Source: an uncultured Pseudomonadales bacterium
GTDB lineage: Bacteria > Pseudomonadota > Gammaproteobacteria > Pseudomonadales > Cellvibrionaceae
Direction of reading: 5' to 3'
Assembly (NCBI GenBank): GCA_947487765.1
Contig: CANKXO010000002.1
Location: forward strand, 248,001-312,000
Length of the DNA stretch: 64,000 nucleotides
Shown here: positions 23,910-33,478 of the stretch, in pieces
Numbering within the stretch: the stretch's first letter is position 1
Layout of the letters: each line of letters starts with the position of its first letter
Notes under the pieces: generated by a model
Seen by the model: the letters and a program-made list of their open reading frames with translations, nothing else
Told to the model about the DNA's origin: nothing
Databases searched by the model: none
Position numbers and translations under genes: made by a program

Positions 23910-25304
23910 ATGTTATACCCTGTTACCAATGAAACTACTTTCGAGGAACTTATCCCTCGCTATCAATACTATTTTCGAGTACTGCTAGGCTTTTCCGCTA
24001 GTGCCGCATTGATTGGTTATGATTTAACAGACGGAAAAGGCCTTAATATCGCCGCTTTAGTCATAGCTCTGCTCCTACTTGCTTACTGCAGTTTTACATA
24101 TTGGTTAACACTGCTTCGAGATGGGCACAATCCCTCCAGCATTACTTGGCTCGCCATTGCTGATGGCTTTGTTATTTCGCTGGCGATATCTGAATTGGAC
24201 TATACACCATGGCCTAGCCTGCTTTTGATTATCTTGTTACAGTTTAATGCGCTAGCTCAAGGTAGTGTTAAACAATGGCTGGAAGTTAATATTGGCGTAC
24301 TCTTTGGTTTATTAATCGGTTTTTTTCTATTAGCGAACCAATCTATCAATTTTGATACAAATAGCACATTAAATAACGTTGTACTCATCGGTGCTTTTGC
24401 TTACTTGTGTCTTTACGGCGCTTACTCATACAATTATCAACAGCAACTAATTGAGTCTAACCGTCAATTCCATAGCGATTGTGAAACTTATCGCAACCAT
24501 GCCTATAAGCTATCTCGCTACCTTCCTGGCCCGGTAACCGCTATGATCAAAGGCCAGGATCAAAACTTACAAACAGAACGCAAGCGTATTACTGTCTTTT
24601 TCTCTGACATTGTCGGGTTTACTGAACTCAGTGAAGAGCTAGAAGCAGAAACACTCAATGAATTACTCAATAGCTATCTGTCAGAAATGAGTAAAGTCGC
24701 CAATAAATTCAACGGTACTGTCGATAAATTTATGGGCGATGCGATCATGGTATTGTTCGGTGATGATCGAGACACCTCTAAAGGTGTTAAAAAAGATGCT
24801 ATTCAATGTGTTGCCATGGCCATTGAAATGACTAAGCGAATGAGGGAATTACAACCTCAATGGGCTGAACTAGGTATTAAAAAACCCTTACAAATTCGTA
24901 TTGGAATCAATTCTGGTTACTGTACTGTAGGCACATTCGGTACTGATAAAAACCTAGACTATACGGCACTTGGCGCTCATGTTAATTTGGCCAGCCGCTT
25001 GGAATCTGCAGGCAAACCTGGAAATATCCTTATATCTCATGAAACATGGGCATTAATTAAAGATGTCATTTTGTGCCGGGATAAAGGGCAAATTAAAGCG
25101 AAAGGGTTTTCTTACCCTATACAAGTATATGAAGTAGTCAACTATCGAAAAGATTTAGGCAGCAACCAGAGTTATCTTTCAGAAAGCATGGATGGATTTT
25201 CTATGCATTTAGATTTAGAAAAGATAAAAAACTATGACAAAGAGCAGGTTATCGATAGTTTAAAAGTTGCTGTCAAAAAATTACAAGATAAAAATATTCG
25301 ATAA
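23910..25304 (+). CDS. Membrane class III adenylate cyclase
   Basis: 464 residues. Residues about 22-175 hold five or six transmembrane helices in hairpins. The class III catalytic domain follows (about 225-415): metal Asp233 (FFSDIVGFT) and Asp277 (KFMGDAIMVLFG), base-selecting Lys273 and Asp350 (NLDYTALG), and transition-state Asn359 and Arg363 (VNLASRLE). The Lys/Asp pair predicts ATP and hence cAMP production. A short coiled tail (EQVIDSLKVAVKKLQDK) follows. The membrane part is probably a sensor. It is divergent from the AEC gene. Confidence 0.9.
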   Translation: MLYPVTNETTFEELIPRYQYYFRVLLGFSASAALIGYDLTDGKGLNIAALVIALLLLAYCSFTYWLTLLRDGHNPSSITWLAIADGFVISLAISELDYTPWPSLLLIILLQFNALAQGSVKQWLEVNIGVLFGLLIGFFLLANQSINFDTNSTLNNVVLIGAFAYLCLYGAYSYNYQQQLIESNRQFHSDCETYRNHAYKLSRYLPGPVTAMIKGQDQNLQTERKRITVFFSDIVGFTELSEELEAETLNELLNSYLSEMSKVANKFNGTVDKFMGDAIMVLFGDDRDTSKGVKKDAIQCVAMAIEMTKRMRELQPQWAELGIKKPLQIRIGINSGYCTVGTFGTDKNLDYTALGAHVNLASRLESAGKPGNILISHETWALIKDVILCRDKGQIKAKGFSYPIQVYEVVNYRKDLGSNQSYLSESMDGFSMHLDLEKIKNYDKEQVIDSLKVAVKKLQDKNIR

Positions 25305-25309
25305 ATACG

Positions 25310-26143
25310 TTATTGTCGGCTGGTTCGTAATCGTGTTCTGACAAGCTGATTACTTTTCTGACCATAATTACTACGTAATGGATTAATATCGAGCCCTCCT
25401 CTACGGGTATAGCGCGCATAAACAGTTAATTGCTCTAGTTCGCCAGTTCGATATAGATCACAAAATATACTTTCCACACAATTTTCATGAAAATCTTGAT
25501 GCTCTCGAAAAGAGATCAGATAGGCAAGTAAGCTTTCAGGCCGAATTTTTCGGCCTGTATATTCAATAAATACAGTAGCCCAGTCAGGTTGATCAGTCAC
25601 AGGGCAATTGGTTTTTAATAAATGGCTATAGAGTATTTCATTTTTAACCGACTGTTTGGTATCTATCACCAATAGCTGAGGTTGAGGATGGTAGTTTTTA
25701 ATATCAACCAAACAGTCATCAATGCAATACCCTGGAAAAGCCTCAATACTTAAAGCCTCGCTATCATTTAAAGAATAAAATACAACGTTAACATCACCCC
25801 CAGTGACTTGCATCAGATCCTGCTTCATTATTTGTATAACTGCTGATTCACTTTCGAATTGAGTTTGATTAAATGAATTCAAGTACAACTTAAATGATTT
25901 AGATTCAACGATATGTGATGTCTGACAATCAAATATAAATTCAGCTAAACGTAAATGAGGTTTTCCTTGTTGGTCTAACCATGAAATTTCATACGCGGTC
26001 CATCTATCTTCTCCACCAAAGGGTAATGTATCTCCATCTAAAATATGTTGCCGAGACTCTTGTCGTGTAATTGGATACAATAAACCTGCATTGTATTGAC
26101 CACTGTAGACAGTCGTTTGGCCTAGAGGAATAGATGATTTCAT
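25310..26143 (-). CDS. queF: NADPH-dependent 7-cyano-7-deazaguanine reductase
   Basis: 277 residues, the long bimodular QueF type. It reduces preQ0 to preQ1 in queuosine synthesis for tRNA. The substrate and cofactor motif ESKSFKLYLNSFNQT is at residues 80-94. The nucleophile is Cys180 in LLKTNCPVTDQPDWA with Asp187, and the C-terminal RGGLDINPLRSN is conserved. It follows yadGH by 23 bases on the same strand, so it is probably in that operon. Its stop is six bases from the convergent cyclase gene stop. Confidence 0.95.
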   Translation of the reverse strand: MKSSIPLGQTTVYSGQYNAGLLYPITRQESRQHILDGDTLPFGGEDRWTAYEISWLDQQGKPHLRLAEFIFDCQTSHIVESKSFKLYLNSFNQTQFESESAVIQIMKQDLMQVTGGDVNVVFYSLNDSEALSIEAFPGYCIDDCLVDIKNYHPQPQLLVIDTKQSVKNEILYSHLLKTNCPVTDQPDWATVFIEYTGRKIRPESLLAYLISFREHQDFHENCVESIFCDLYRTGELEQLTVYARYTRRGGLDINPLRSNYGQKSNQLVRTRLRTSRQ

Positions 26144-26166
26144 AGTAACAACCTAGGGTAAAATAA

Positions 26167-26943
26167 TTAAGAACGCAGACGAGTCCCATGCGCCAACAGA
26201 TACAAACAAATAATCGTTAGTGCAACTATAAATACCATAACACCAATAAATGCTGAAACAATACTGATATCTGATATCCCTAAAATACCATAGCGGAATG
26301 CGTTCACCATATATAATATAGGGTTCAACTTGGAAACACCTTGCCAAAAGTCAGGCAACAAACTAATAGAATAAAAGACTCCACCCAAATACGTCAGTGG
26401 GGTTAAGACGAATGTTGGAATAATAGAAATATCATCGAATGTTTTCGCAAACAATGCATTAAAGAAACCGGCAAGTGCGAAAACAACAGATGTTAAAAAC
26501 ACAATACCAATCGTAACTGGCAGATTATGTATTGTTAAGTCTGTAAAAAAGAAAGAAACCAGAGTAACAACCACACCGACTAATAATCCACGTGCAACCC
26601 CTCCTAAAACATAACCCAATAGAATAATATAATTAGGTGTTGGAGATACCAGTAATTCTTCGATACTTTTTTGGAACTTAACGCTAAAAAAGGAGCTGAC
26701 AACATTGCCATAAGAGTTTGTAATGATAGACATCATAATTAAACCCGGAACAACAAACTCCATATAAGTAAAACCGTCCATCTGTCCTATTCTAGACCCA
26801 ATAAGCTTTCCAAAAATAACAAAGTAAAGCGTCATAGTAATGACAGGGGGTAACAACGTTTGGACCCATATTCGCGTAAAACGTACTATCTCTTTCCTGA
26901 TAATCGTAGATAAAGAAACCCATTGTTCTAATAACGTCATCAA
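26167..26943 (-). CDS. yadH: ABC-2 type transporter permease
   Basis: 258 residues with six predicted transmembrane segments and the ABC-2 pattern (VPGLIMMSIITNSYGNVVSSFF, PLTYLGGVFYSISLLPDFW, LNPILYMVNAFRYGILG). It is the membrane partner of the ATPase encoded four bases upstream. YadGH-type exporters are conserved in gammaproteobacteria, with the substrate not established. Confidence 0.9.
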   Translation of the reverse strand: MMTLLEQWVSLSTIIRKEIVRFTRIWVQTLLPPVITMTLYFVIFGKLIGSRIGQMDGFTYMEFVVPGLIMMSIITNSYGNVVSSFFSVKFQKSIEELLVSPTPNYIILLGYVLGGVARGLLVGVVVTLVSFFFTDLTIHNLPVTIGIVFLTSVVFALAGFFNALFAKTFDDISIIPTFVLTPLTYLGGVFYSISLLPDFWQGVSKLNPILYMVNAFRYGILGISDISIVSAFIGVMVFIVALTIICLYLLAHGTRLRS

Positions 26944-26947
26944 TTAT

Positions 26948-27868
26948 TTACTCCTGACTACTCTCAACTAACGAAATAAACAACTCTTCGAGACGATTAC
27001 TTTTATTGCGCATACTCGTTACTTCTATTCCTTTTTCATTTAAACACTGAAAGACTGCATTTAATGAACGTCCTTTCTGAACAACAATTTCTAGAGTGTG
27101 ACTGTCAATTAAGTTGGATTGAAAATTTTCTAATTGAGGAGATTCGTAAAGCTCTTCCTGCAAATCAAAAATAAGCACCTCCTGATCTAGGCGCTGTAAC
27201 AACTTTTTAATGCTTGTGCTTTCTACTATTTCGCCCTTATCAATAATACCAATATTGCGACAGAGGCTTTCTGCCTCTTCAAGATAATGCGTGGTCAATA
27301 TGATCGTCGTTCCCTGTTGATTAATTTCCTGTAGAAACTGCCACATAGACCGACGCAATTCAATATCAACACCGGCTGTTGGCTCATCCAGAATTAGTAG
27401 TTTAGGCTCGTGAATTAATGCACGGGCAATCATCAATCGACGCTTCATTCCACCAGATAAGCTACGGGCTGGGCTTTGACGCTTATCCCATAAACCTAAC
27501 TTACGTAAATATTTCTCTGTTCGCTCCTCACACAGTGCCCGCGGTAAGCCGTAATACCCACCTTGATTGATGACAATATCCCTAACTTTCTCAAATTGAT
27601 TAAAATTGAATTCTTGAGGGACAATACCGATACACTTTTTAGCTGCTGAAAAATCTGTATCAATATCATGACCAAAGATGCGTATAGTGCCTGCTGACTT
27701 GATAGCCAAAGAGCAGATAATACTGATTGTTGTCGATTTCCCTGCTCCATTGGGCCCAAGAAGAGCAAAGAAATCACCCTCTGCAACTTCTAGATCGATA
27801 TTTTTAAGTGCTTCAAAACCATTACTGTATACTTTTCGTAGGGCTTTTATGGATAATGCTATTGTCAT
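26948..27868 (-). CDS. yadG: ABC transporter ATP-binding protein
   Basis: 306 residues: Walker A GPNGAGKST, signature LSGGMKRRL, Walker B LLILDEPTAGVDIE, H-loop TTHYLEEAE. It has a C-terminal extension of about 70 residues as in YadG. It energises the yadH permease, which starts four bases downstream. With queF it forms a three-gene minus-strand unit. Confidence 0.91.
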   Translation of the reverse strand: MTIALSIKALRKVYSNGFEALKNIDLEVAEGDFFALLGPNGAGKSTTISIICSLAIKSAGTIRIFGHDIDTDFSAAKKCIGIVPQEFNFNQFEKVRDIVINQGGYYGLPRALCEERTEKYLRKLGLWDKRQSPARSLSGGMKRRLMIARALIHEPKLLILDEPTAGVDIELRRSMWQFLQEINQQGTTIILTTHYLEEAESLCRNIGIIDKGEIVESTSIKKLLQRLDQEVLIFDLQEELYESPQLENFQSNLIDSHTLEIVVQKGRSLNAVFQCLNEKGIEVTSMRNKSNRLEELFISLVESSQE

Positions 27869-28002
27869 AATATGTGGTTCAAAATAAAAATGCTAAAAAC
27901 GCTTAACAGAGCCATTGGGGTACAATGGCGTATTATCATTCAACGGGCGTTGTATGCCTTATACTAGATCGCCGATAGGCAAGGCTGGAGATAACCAACT
28001 AC

Positions 28003-28407
28003 ATGCATTATACGCAATACTTTATCCATCATGTGGATCTACTCAAAAAATTTAAGCACGACATTGGTCAACTGCCCCCCTATCAAATTAACCTCAGTGA
28101 TTTGACAGAAAGTGACCAGACATTTATGCGCACTCTCGATACATTATGTACTTACCAAGAATATGATGAAAAAATGATCGAGCAAGGACAGTGGTTAGTT
28201 GAACGCATTATCAGTGGCTACAACCACCTATTGCAGCATTTCTCACGAGACTTATTATGGTTCTTTGGCGGTAGCTGCTTACACCACATGCCAGATGATG
28301 AAATCCACTTTTATCAGCAATTAGATGAATTGCGCCATGCATCTGAAAGCCAAGATCGCCCATTTAATATAGAAGAAGCTAAAGAATTTCTTAATAAACA
28401 AATATAA
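28003..28407 (+). CDS. PA2817-like protein of unknown function
   Basis: 134 residues, soluble and helical. The segment RDLLWFFGGSCLHHMPDDEIHFYQQLDE recalls the Pseudomonas PA2817-like family, which has no established function. GGAGA lies upstream of the ATG. It is followed after ten bases by the D-2-hydroxyacid dehydrogenase gene, so the two are probably co-transcribed. Confidence 0.72.
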   Translation: MHYTQYFIHHVDLLKKFKHDIGQLPPYQINLSDLTESDQTFMRTLDTLCTYQEYDEKMIEQGQWLVERIISGYNHLLQHFSRDLLWFFGGSCLHHMPDDEIHFYQQLDELRHASESQDRPFNIEEAKEFLNKQI

Positions 28408-28417
28408 GACCTTAACA

Positions 28418-29380
28418 ATGACTGCGACGATTGTATTTCTTGATAAAGCGACCATCCCCCCTCATATTCAATTCAATACCCTAGAGGTTGAACATGAATG
28501 GAAAGAATATGATTTAACCACTTCAGAGCAAATTATCTCTCGCTGTAAAGAAGCCGATGTCATTATCGTAAATAAGGTTGTTCTGGACGCAGAAACTATC
28601 GCACAGTTACCCCAACTCAAACATATTGCCGTTATTGCTACAGGCTACAACAATATCGATATTGAAGCCTGCAAAGCTCGTGGTATAGCGGTTACTAATA
28701 CGCCTGGTTATTCAGTTACCTCCGTCCCTGAACATACATTAGCACTAATATTCGCTCTACGTCGCCACCTCGTTGCTTACCAAAATAGTATGAAACAGGG
28801 CAACTGGCAAAACTCACCCTATTTCCACGGCTACTTAACCCAAACTCTTGATTTAAAAAATGCTCAACTGGGCATTATTGGCGGGGGAAGCCTAGGGCAG
28901 GCAACGGCAACATTGGCAAAAGCAATAGGGATGAATGTTGTATTTTCAGAGCGCAAAGGTGAAGTGAATACTCAAAAATCGGGCTATTTACCCTTTGAAG
29001 AATTGATTCAAAGTAGTGATGTTATTTCTTTACATTGTCCACTAACACCAAGCACTCAAAACTTAATTGCCTTAGATGAATTTAAGAAAATGAAAGCCAG
29101 TGCACTCTTAATTAATACTGCACGAGGAGGGTTAGTAAACGAGCAAGATTTAGTCACTGCACTAAAGGATAAACTCATTGCTGGTGCCGGGTTTGATGTC
29201 GCAACAGTTGAACCTATTCAGGAAGACAACCCGTTATTGGCTTTACTTGATCTGCCTAATTTTATCCTGACACCACATGTTGCCTGGAGCAGTGATTCAT
29301 CATTGCAATGCCAGGCCAATATGCTAATCGACAATATTAATCATTTTTTTAAAGACTCAGAGTTACATCGAGTTGTGTAA
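28418..29380 (+). CDS. D-2-hydroxyacid dehydrogenase (glycerate/hydroxypyruvate type)
   Basis: 320 residues. The NAD-binding motif is LGIIGGGSLGQATA, and the catalytic triad is Arg in NTARGGLVN, Glu in ATVEPI and His in LTPHVAWSS. It reversibly reduces 2-keto acids, most likely hydroxypyruvate or glyoxylate. The aspartate-rich catalytic domain wraps around (VIVNKVVLD, YNNIDIEACKARGI). Its 3' end overlaps the convergent metallopeptidase gene by 18 bases. Confidence 0.9.
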   Translation: MTATIVFLDKATIPPHIQFNTLEVEHEWKEYDLTTSEQIISRCKEADVIIVNKVVLDAETIAQLPQLKHIAVIATGYNNIDIEACKARGIAVTNTPGYSVTSVPEHTLALIFALRRHLVAYQNSMKQGNWQNSPYFHGYLTQTLDLKNAQLGIIGGGSLGQATATLAKAIGMNVVFSERKGEVNTQKSGYLPFEELIQSSDVISLHCPLTPSTQNLIALDEFKKMKASALLINTARGGLVNEQDLVTALKDKLIAGAGFDVATVEPIQEDNPLLALLDLPNFILTPHVAWSSDSSLQCQANMLIDNINHFFKDSELHRVV

Positions 29381-30130
29381 GTAGGGTTTTAATAAATTTA
29401 GCCAACTGGCAGAAACACGCCTATATTCTTCAATACATAGTTCGGAACGTCTTTTCGAAAAACCTATCTTTCTGGGTAGCGATTTAAATTTTTGTGGATC
29501 GCTACCATAAAGATGACAACTGATTTGATAATGCCTTTGTAAGCTTAAACTGTGTTCATCCATAAAATCCCATTTCCTAAGAATTTTAATATTTTCTTTA
29601 TCTAAACCATAGTACTCCGCAACATGCTTAACAATATCTATCCCTTCCTCGTTAAAATGAATCAGCGACACTGTCGCAAAAGCATCAACCGCATCCTCTT
29701 CTCGACCAACGACTGGAATGTCATACATTAACACCAGCATATGCCCAAACTCATGCAGGATAATATGGGTAAGAACATTCATTGCCGCTTGATGTGTATT
29801 AGCACCTTGCTGAGATTCAGCGAAGGTATCAAATACTGACTCGACAAAGGAAAAAGGGATAAATATCTCTTTATGATCAAAGTCTGCAAAAGGAAACTCC
29901 CCACGACCGATAATAAGATTAATCGATCGGTCCAATAGAAATTCCTCATTAATAAACGTCACAACCGACTCAACAACCCCGGAGTTTTGAATGAGCTGGA
30001 GAATTTCCTGCTCTTGGGCATTTGTTGCCTTTTCGTAAGTAATGGTCACTTTAGGTATCGCAAAGGCACAATTTGTACAAAGAAAAATTATTACTATTAT
30101 TATCATTTTCAAAATATTTGACCTTTTCAC
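29363..30130 (-). CDS. DUF4344 putative secreted metallopeptidase
   Basis: 255 residues with a signal peptide (hydrophobic 9-23, cleavage near AFAIPK). The zinc motif HEFGH (126-130) precedes GREEDAVDAFATVSLI, the DUF4344 signature, where the second acidic group may supply the third zinc ligand. It is likely periplasmic or exported. The physiological substrate is unknown. It begins at GTG; an internal ATG eight codons later would still leave a signal peptide. Confidence 0.82.
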   Translation of the reverse strand: MKRSNILKMIIIVIIFLCTNCAFAIPKVTITYEKATNAQEQEILQLIQNSGVVESVVTFINEEFLLDRSINLIIGRGEFPFADFDHKEIFIPFSFVESVFDTFAESQQGANTHQAAMNVLTHIILHEFGHMLVLMYDIPVVGREEDAVDAFATVSLIHFNEEGIDIVKHVAEYYGLDKENIKILRKWDFMDEHSLSLQRHYQISCHLYGSDPQKFKSLPRKIGFSKRRSELCIEEYRRVSASWLNLLKPYLHNSM

Positions 30131-30196
30131 TTACATTTTATTGGTTCCTAATGAATAGCTTCCCACATATATCTGGCAATACACAATAAACAGAAA

Positions 30197-31018
30197 CTAA
30201 ATGGGCATACGAGCTATGGGGTAGATATCATAGCGGCTAGACTTGCCCTCCATCACTAAACCAGGTAATGGGATGTTGCTCTGTGGGTATTGCTCACATA
30301 GCGTAGGCGCCTTTCTAGGCCGTTTAACAACCACCCTATATTTTGCTTTTGCCAACGCTAACGATAATACTTCGCCAGCATCTGAGTCACCACCCACAAG
30401 CGATTGGAAAGCTGCCATATTTTTTTTAACTTTCGCACTTTTCTCTTTTTCGGGAAACATGGGATCGAAATAAATAACATCCGGCATACCTGAGACTTGA
30501 TTCAGGTAATCAAACGATTGCTGTTTATGTAAAGTCATATGACTAACAATAGCTTTTAGTTGATCGTCATCACAGTGTTGGGCGCGCTGAAGCCCATCAT
30601 TCAATAAGTGAAAAATAATAGGGACACGCTCAACCATATCTACCCGGCAACCCAATGTTGCCAGAACAAAGCCATCTTGCCCAAGACCCGCCGTAAGATC
30701 GAAAATGTGAGGCCGGAAACTTCCTTTAATACCAACCGCTTTGGCAATTAATTGACTTTTCCCCCCACCAAAGTGGCGACGGTGAGCACTTGCTCCTTGT
30801 ATAAAATCTACATACACAGGGCCAGGAGCCCCTTTACCGGTCCTCTGTAAGGATAACCCCTGAGTATTTATCAATAGAACAAACTGCCCAGCCTTGAGGT
30901 ATTTGGGAAGAGCATCGACTATAGGCAAAGATAAAGATGCCGATAATTCGCTAACATCCTGAGAGATGGAACCACTTGGATCAAGGCAAATGCCTATAAT
31001 AGAGGCTACGCTACTCAT
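30197..31018 (-). CDS. rsmJ: 16S rRNA (guanine-1516-N2)-methyltransferase
   Basis: 273 residues of the RsmJ class. The SAM-binding segment is FDLTAGLGQDGFVLATLG, the acidic loop MVERVPIIFHLLNDGLQRA, and the catalytic-type VIYFDPMFPEKEKSAKVKK followed by VVVKRPRKAPTL. It modifies G1516 of 16S rRNA near the decoding centre. It stands in a minus-strand run with a PilZ gene 56 bases upstream. Confidence 0.93.
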   Translation of the reverse strand: MSSVASIIGICLDPSGSISQDVSELSASLSLPIVDALPKYLKAGQFVLLINTQGLSLQRTGKGAPGPVYVDFIQGASAHRRHFGGGKSQLIAKAVGIKGSFRPHIFDLTAGLGQDGFVLATLGCRVDMVERVPIIFHLLNDGLQRAQHCDDDQLKAIVSHMTLHKQQSFDYLNQVSGMPDVIYFDPMFPEKEKSAKVKKNMAAFQSLVGGDSDAGEVLSLALAKAKYRVVVKRPRKAPTLCEQYPQSNIPLPGLVMEGKSSRYDIYPIARMPI

Positions 31019-31074
31019 ATGGACGTTAACTAAATAAAAAGGAAAGGTATAAAGTGACTAAGAAATAACGTTAG

Positions 31075-31389
31075 CTATCTCGCAAACATCAAACCAATGG
31101 TATTACGCTGATGGTGCATAACTTTCATATCAACAGGTTCTTGATTAATAGCGCCCACCATTTTTACGAAACGAACTTTAACTTCTGTTCCCAAAGGAGG
31201 AATTGGGTGATTTTCGATTTTCACCGACGCACCGCCATCAGAAATATCTTGGGTTGAACCAATAATAGTACCAATTGATGGGTGCATAATCTCAACACGG
31301 ATAGTTGTAGACTTACGCTCAGACCGACGACGATCGTCCAGCTTATGTATACGTGAGGGGTCGTTAGTAATACCAGTAATAAAAGTCAT
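31075..31389 (-). CDS. PilZ-domain c-di-GMP-binding protein
   Basis: 104 residues, a lone PilZ domain. The N-terminal RRRSERKSTTIRVEI holds the RxxxR motif, and DISDGGASVKI matches the D/NxSxxG motif. Together these bind cyclic di-GMP. It is likely an adaptor that transmits c-di-GMP levels. A diguanylate cyclase is encoded at 62 kb. Promoter and partner are not evident. Confidence 0.85.
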   Translation of the reverse strand: MTFITGITNDPSRIHKLDDRRRSERKSTTIRVEIMHPSIGTIIGSTQDISDGGASVKIENHPIPPLGTEVKVRFVKMVGAINQEPVDMKVMHHQRNTIGLMFAR

Positions 31390-31562
31390 AATCTTATTGT
31401 GATCTAAAAAAGCAAAAAATTCACTTTGTTTTTTAAAAATAGTCGAAATACGTCAAAAAATCAACCTGACAAAGTTTAATTAGCCGCCAAAACCTTGAAG
31501 AGAAAGTATATTCTCAGAACCTTAACGATTCATTTGAACAAAAGCGGCTAGAATAACTGATA

Positions 31563-32336
31563 TCAGCGTTCAGTAAAATGGCCTAAGGAAATCCAATCAA
31601 AGCCTTCTTCCTGGCAGGCATAACGTACCTCCCCTATAGCATCCTCTAACTCTGCAAATGCTTCTTGTGCTAATGCAACGGTATTATTTTGCTGGCTAAT
31701 GTGGGCGACGACTAAATGCTGCAAACGAGACCGGTTAACTCGAGTAAGAAAGTCAGCAGCCTGTCGATTACTTAAATGCCCCCATGCTCCCCCAACACGT
31801 TGTTTTAATGTTTGAGGGTATTGCCCAGATGCCAGCATCAATGGATCATGATTGGCTTCTAAGATAAGCCCATCACAGGCTTGATAATGCATCTCAACAT
31901 GGGGAGTAATACTACCTAGGTCGGTCAAAATACCCAAGCGTGTATCGTTAGCTTCAAATATATACTGAGCTGGCTCTACAGAGTCATGAGGAACAGCGAC
32001 GGGAGTAATTTGGATAGATTTAACACTGAAGGGCTGATAACTTTTAATAAGTGCTACCTCCGGCAACATACCGATATCACGACCTCTTTGAGTCCCTGGT
32101 GTCATATAAACCGGGACTTTATACTTTCTTGCAAGAGGCCCTACTCCACCGATATGATCACTGTGTTCATGAGTGACAATGACGGCATCTATTTGATCGG
32201 GTGACACATCTAAGCGTGCCAAACGCCTGACAGTTTCCTTTAGAGTAAAGCCACAATCGATTAAAAGTAAACAATCATCATGGCGAATTAATGTTCCATT
32301 GCCCTTACTACCACTACCCAGAGACGAAAATTGCAA
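31563..32336 (-). CDS. MBL-fold metallo-hydrolase
   Basis: 257 residues. The metallo-beta-lactamase motif THEHSDHIGG binds two metals, with further ligands in VPHDSVEP and EANHDP. The length and the start FSSLGSGSKGNGTLI resemble the YycJ/PhnP-like subgroup of DNA or phosphodiester hydrolases. Its stop-start gap to bamC is two bases, so it is in the bamC-dapA operon. The precise substrate is unknown. Confidence 0.87.
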   Translation of the reverse strand: MQFSSLGSGSKGNGTLIRHDDCLLLIDCGFTLKETVRRLARLDVSPDQIDAVIVTHEHSDHIGGVGPLARKYKVPVYMTPGTQRGRDIGMLPEVALIKSYQPFSVKSIQITPVAVPHDSVEPAQYIFEANDTRLGILTDLGSITPHVEMHYQACDGLILEANHDPLMLASGQYPQTLKQRVGGAWGHLSNRQAADFLTRVNRSRLQHLVVAHISQQNNTVALAQEAFAELEDAIGEVRYACQEEGFDWISLGHFTER

Positions 32337-32338
32337 TC

Positions 32339-33469
32339 TTATATCAACCTTAGGCGAATAGTATCAAGCAGAACTCTAGCCTCTTCAACATCAAGCAATT
32401 TACCGTAACCATCGCGGACATAAATAACGGCTTCATTTTGTCGCTTTCGTTTAACCAATAAATAACCAGAAATATTAGATAATTTTTTTACATCTTGATT
32501 ATTGATTGAATTCGGAAATAACGCTGTTGTTTCTGGATCATTAGGCAGACGTTCTAAAATTTCTTCTAAAGAATAACGACTTTTCTTTTTTTCTTCTTGA
32601 GAACCACTAAAGTTTACAAAATTAATCCAACTGGATTTTTTCTTTTTCTTAACTTTGTAGGTATCAAAATAGAAAACACCTTTAGCCGTATCACTATCAT
32701 AAATCAACAGGCCATTTTCATCTAACGCATTGATCAATGCACGATTAACACGCCCATCATCCGCTTGCATGATCAATACAGGCTCTTGGTCACTTTCTGT
32801 AAATTGAACCTTATCAGGCAGATTAATTGTTGCCGCCAAATAGGAATCACCCACACTTGAGCTTGCGCTATTTAAACTAGCTACCAGTTGTTGAGCCAGC
32901 CAATTAGCATGCGTGCGATCTTCTAGCTGATCAGGCCATTGATATAAGTTACTGGACTGATCTGCAAGAGCACGCTTTTCATTGATCATATAGATTTCTG
33001 TCGTATCCGCTTGCAGCCCTTGCTCCAGTCGAAGGCGATACCGAGCGGCAAAACCGGGCTGTACTGCCTGTTCAAACCAACCTGTGTCCAATGTCGCAGC
33101 ATTCAAATCTCTACGCGCAAGAACCACATTTTTTTGCTGCCAAAAGCTGACCAGTTGCGACCAAGTTGTTGCAGGAGGTTTTGCATTTAACACCCATAAT
33201 TGCTCATTGAAAGTTTGAATAGACGCTATATTAGAATCATTTGCACTGCCTACTGTCGGAGGAAAAGGCGTCGTGAATTTTTTAGGATCACGAGTTGTCT
33301 TTTCCGGTACACGATATAATTGCCCCAAACGTTCTTTATCAACATTTTCTGGGGGCACAACCGGCGGTATTGTTGTCGCTTTTAAATAATCAGGTTGTTT
33401 AGTTGCACAGGCTGATAGAATAAATACTAGCGAAACAGGCCATAGCAAATGCACAAATACTTGCTTCAT
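32339..33469 (-). CDS. bamC: Outer-membrane assembly lipoprotein BamC
   Basis: 376 residues: a lipoprotein signal peptide with lipobox LSAC, an unstructured N-terminal stretch (PDYLKATTIPPVVPPENVDKE) and two helix-grip domains (VQPGFAARYRLRLEQG..., DNAL-like ALINALDENGLLIYD). It is an accessory of the BAM complex that inserts beta-barrels. The order dapA-bamC is conserved in gammaproteobacteria, here with nine bases between. Confidence 0.9.
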   Translation of the reverse strand: MKQVFVHLLWPVSLVFILSACATKQPDYLKATTIPPVVPPENVDKERLGQLYRVPEKTTRDPKKFTTPFPPTVGSANDSNIASIQTFNEQLWVLNAKPPATTWSQLVSFWQQKNVVLARRDLNAATLDTGWFEQAVQPGFAARYRLRLEQGLQADTTEIYMINEKRALADQSSNLYQWPDQLEDRTHANWLAQQLVASLNSASSSVGDSYLAATINLPDKVQFTESDQEPVLIMQADDGRVNRALINALDENGLLIYDSDTAKGVFYFDTYKVKKKKKSSWINFVNFSGSQEEKKKSRYSLEEILERLPNDPETTALFPNSINNQDVKKLSNISGYLLVKRKRQNEAVIYVRDGYGKLLDVEEARVLLDTIRLRLI

Positions 33470-33478
33470 AAATCAATA

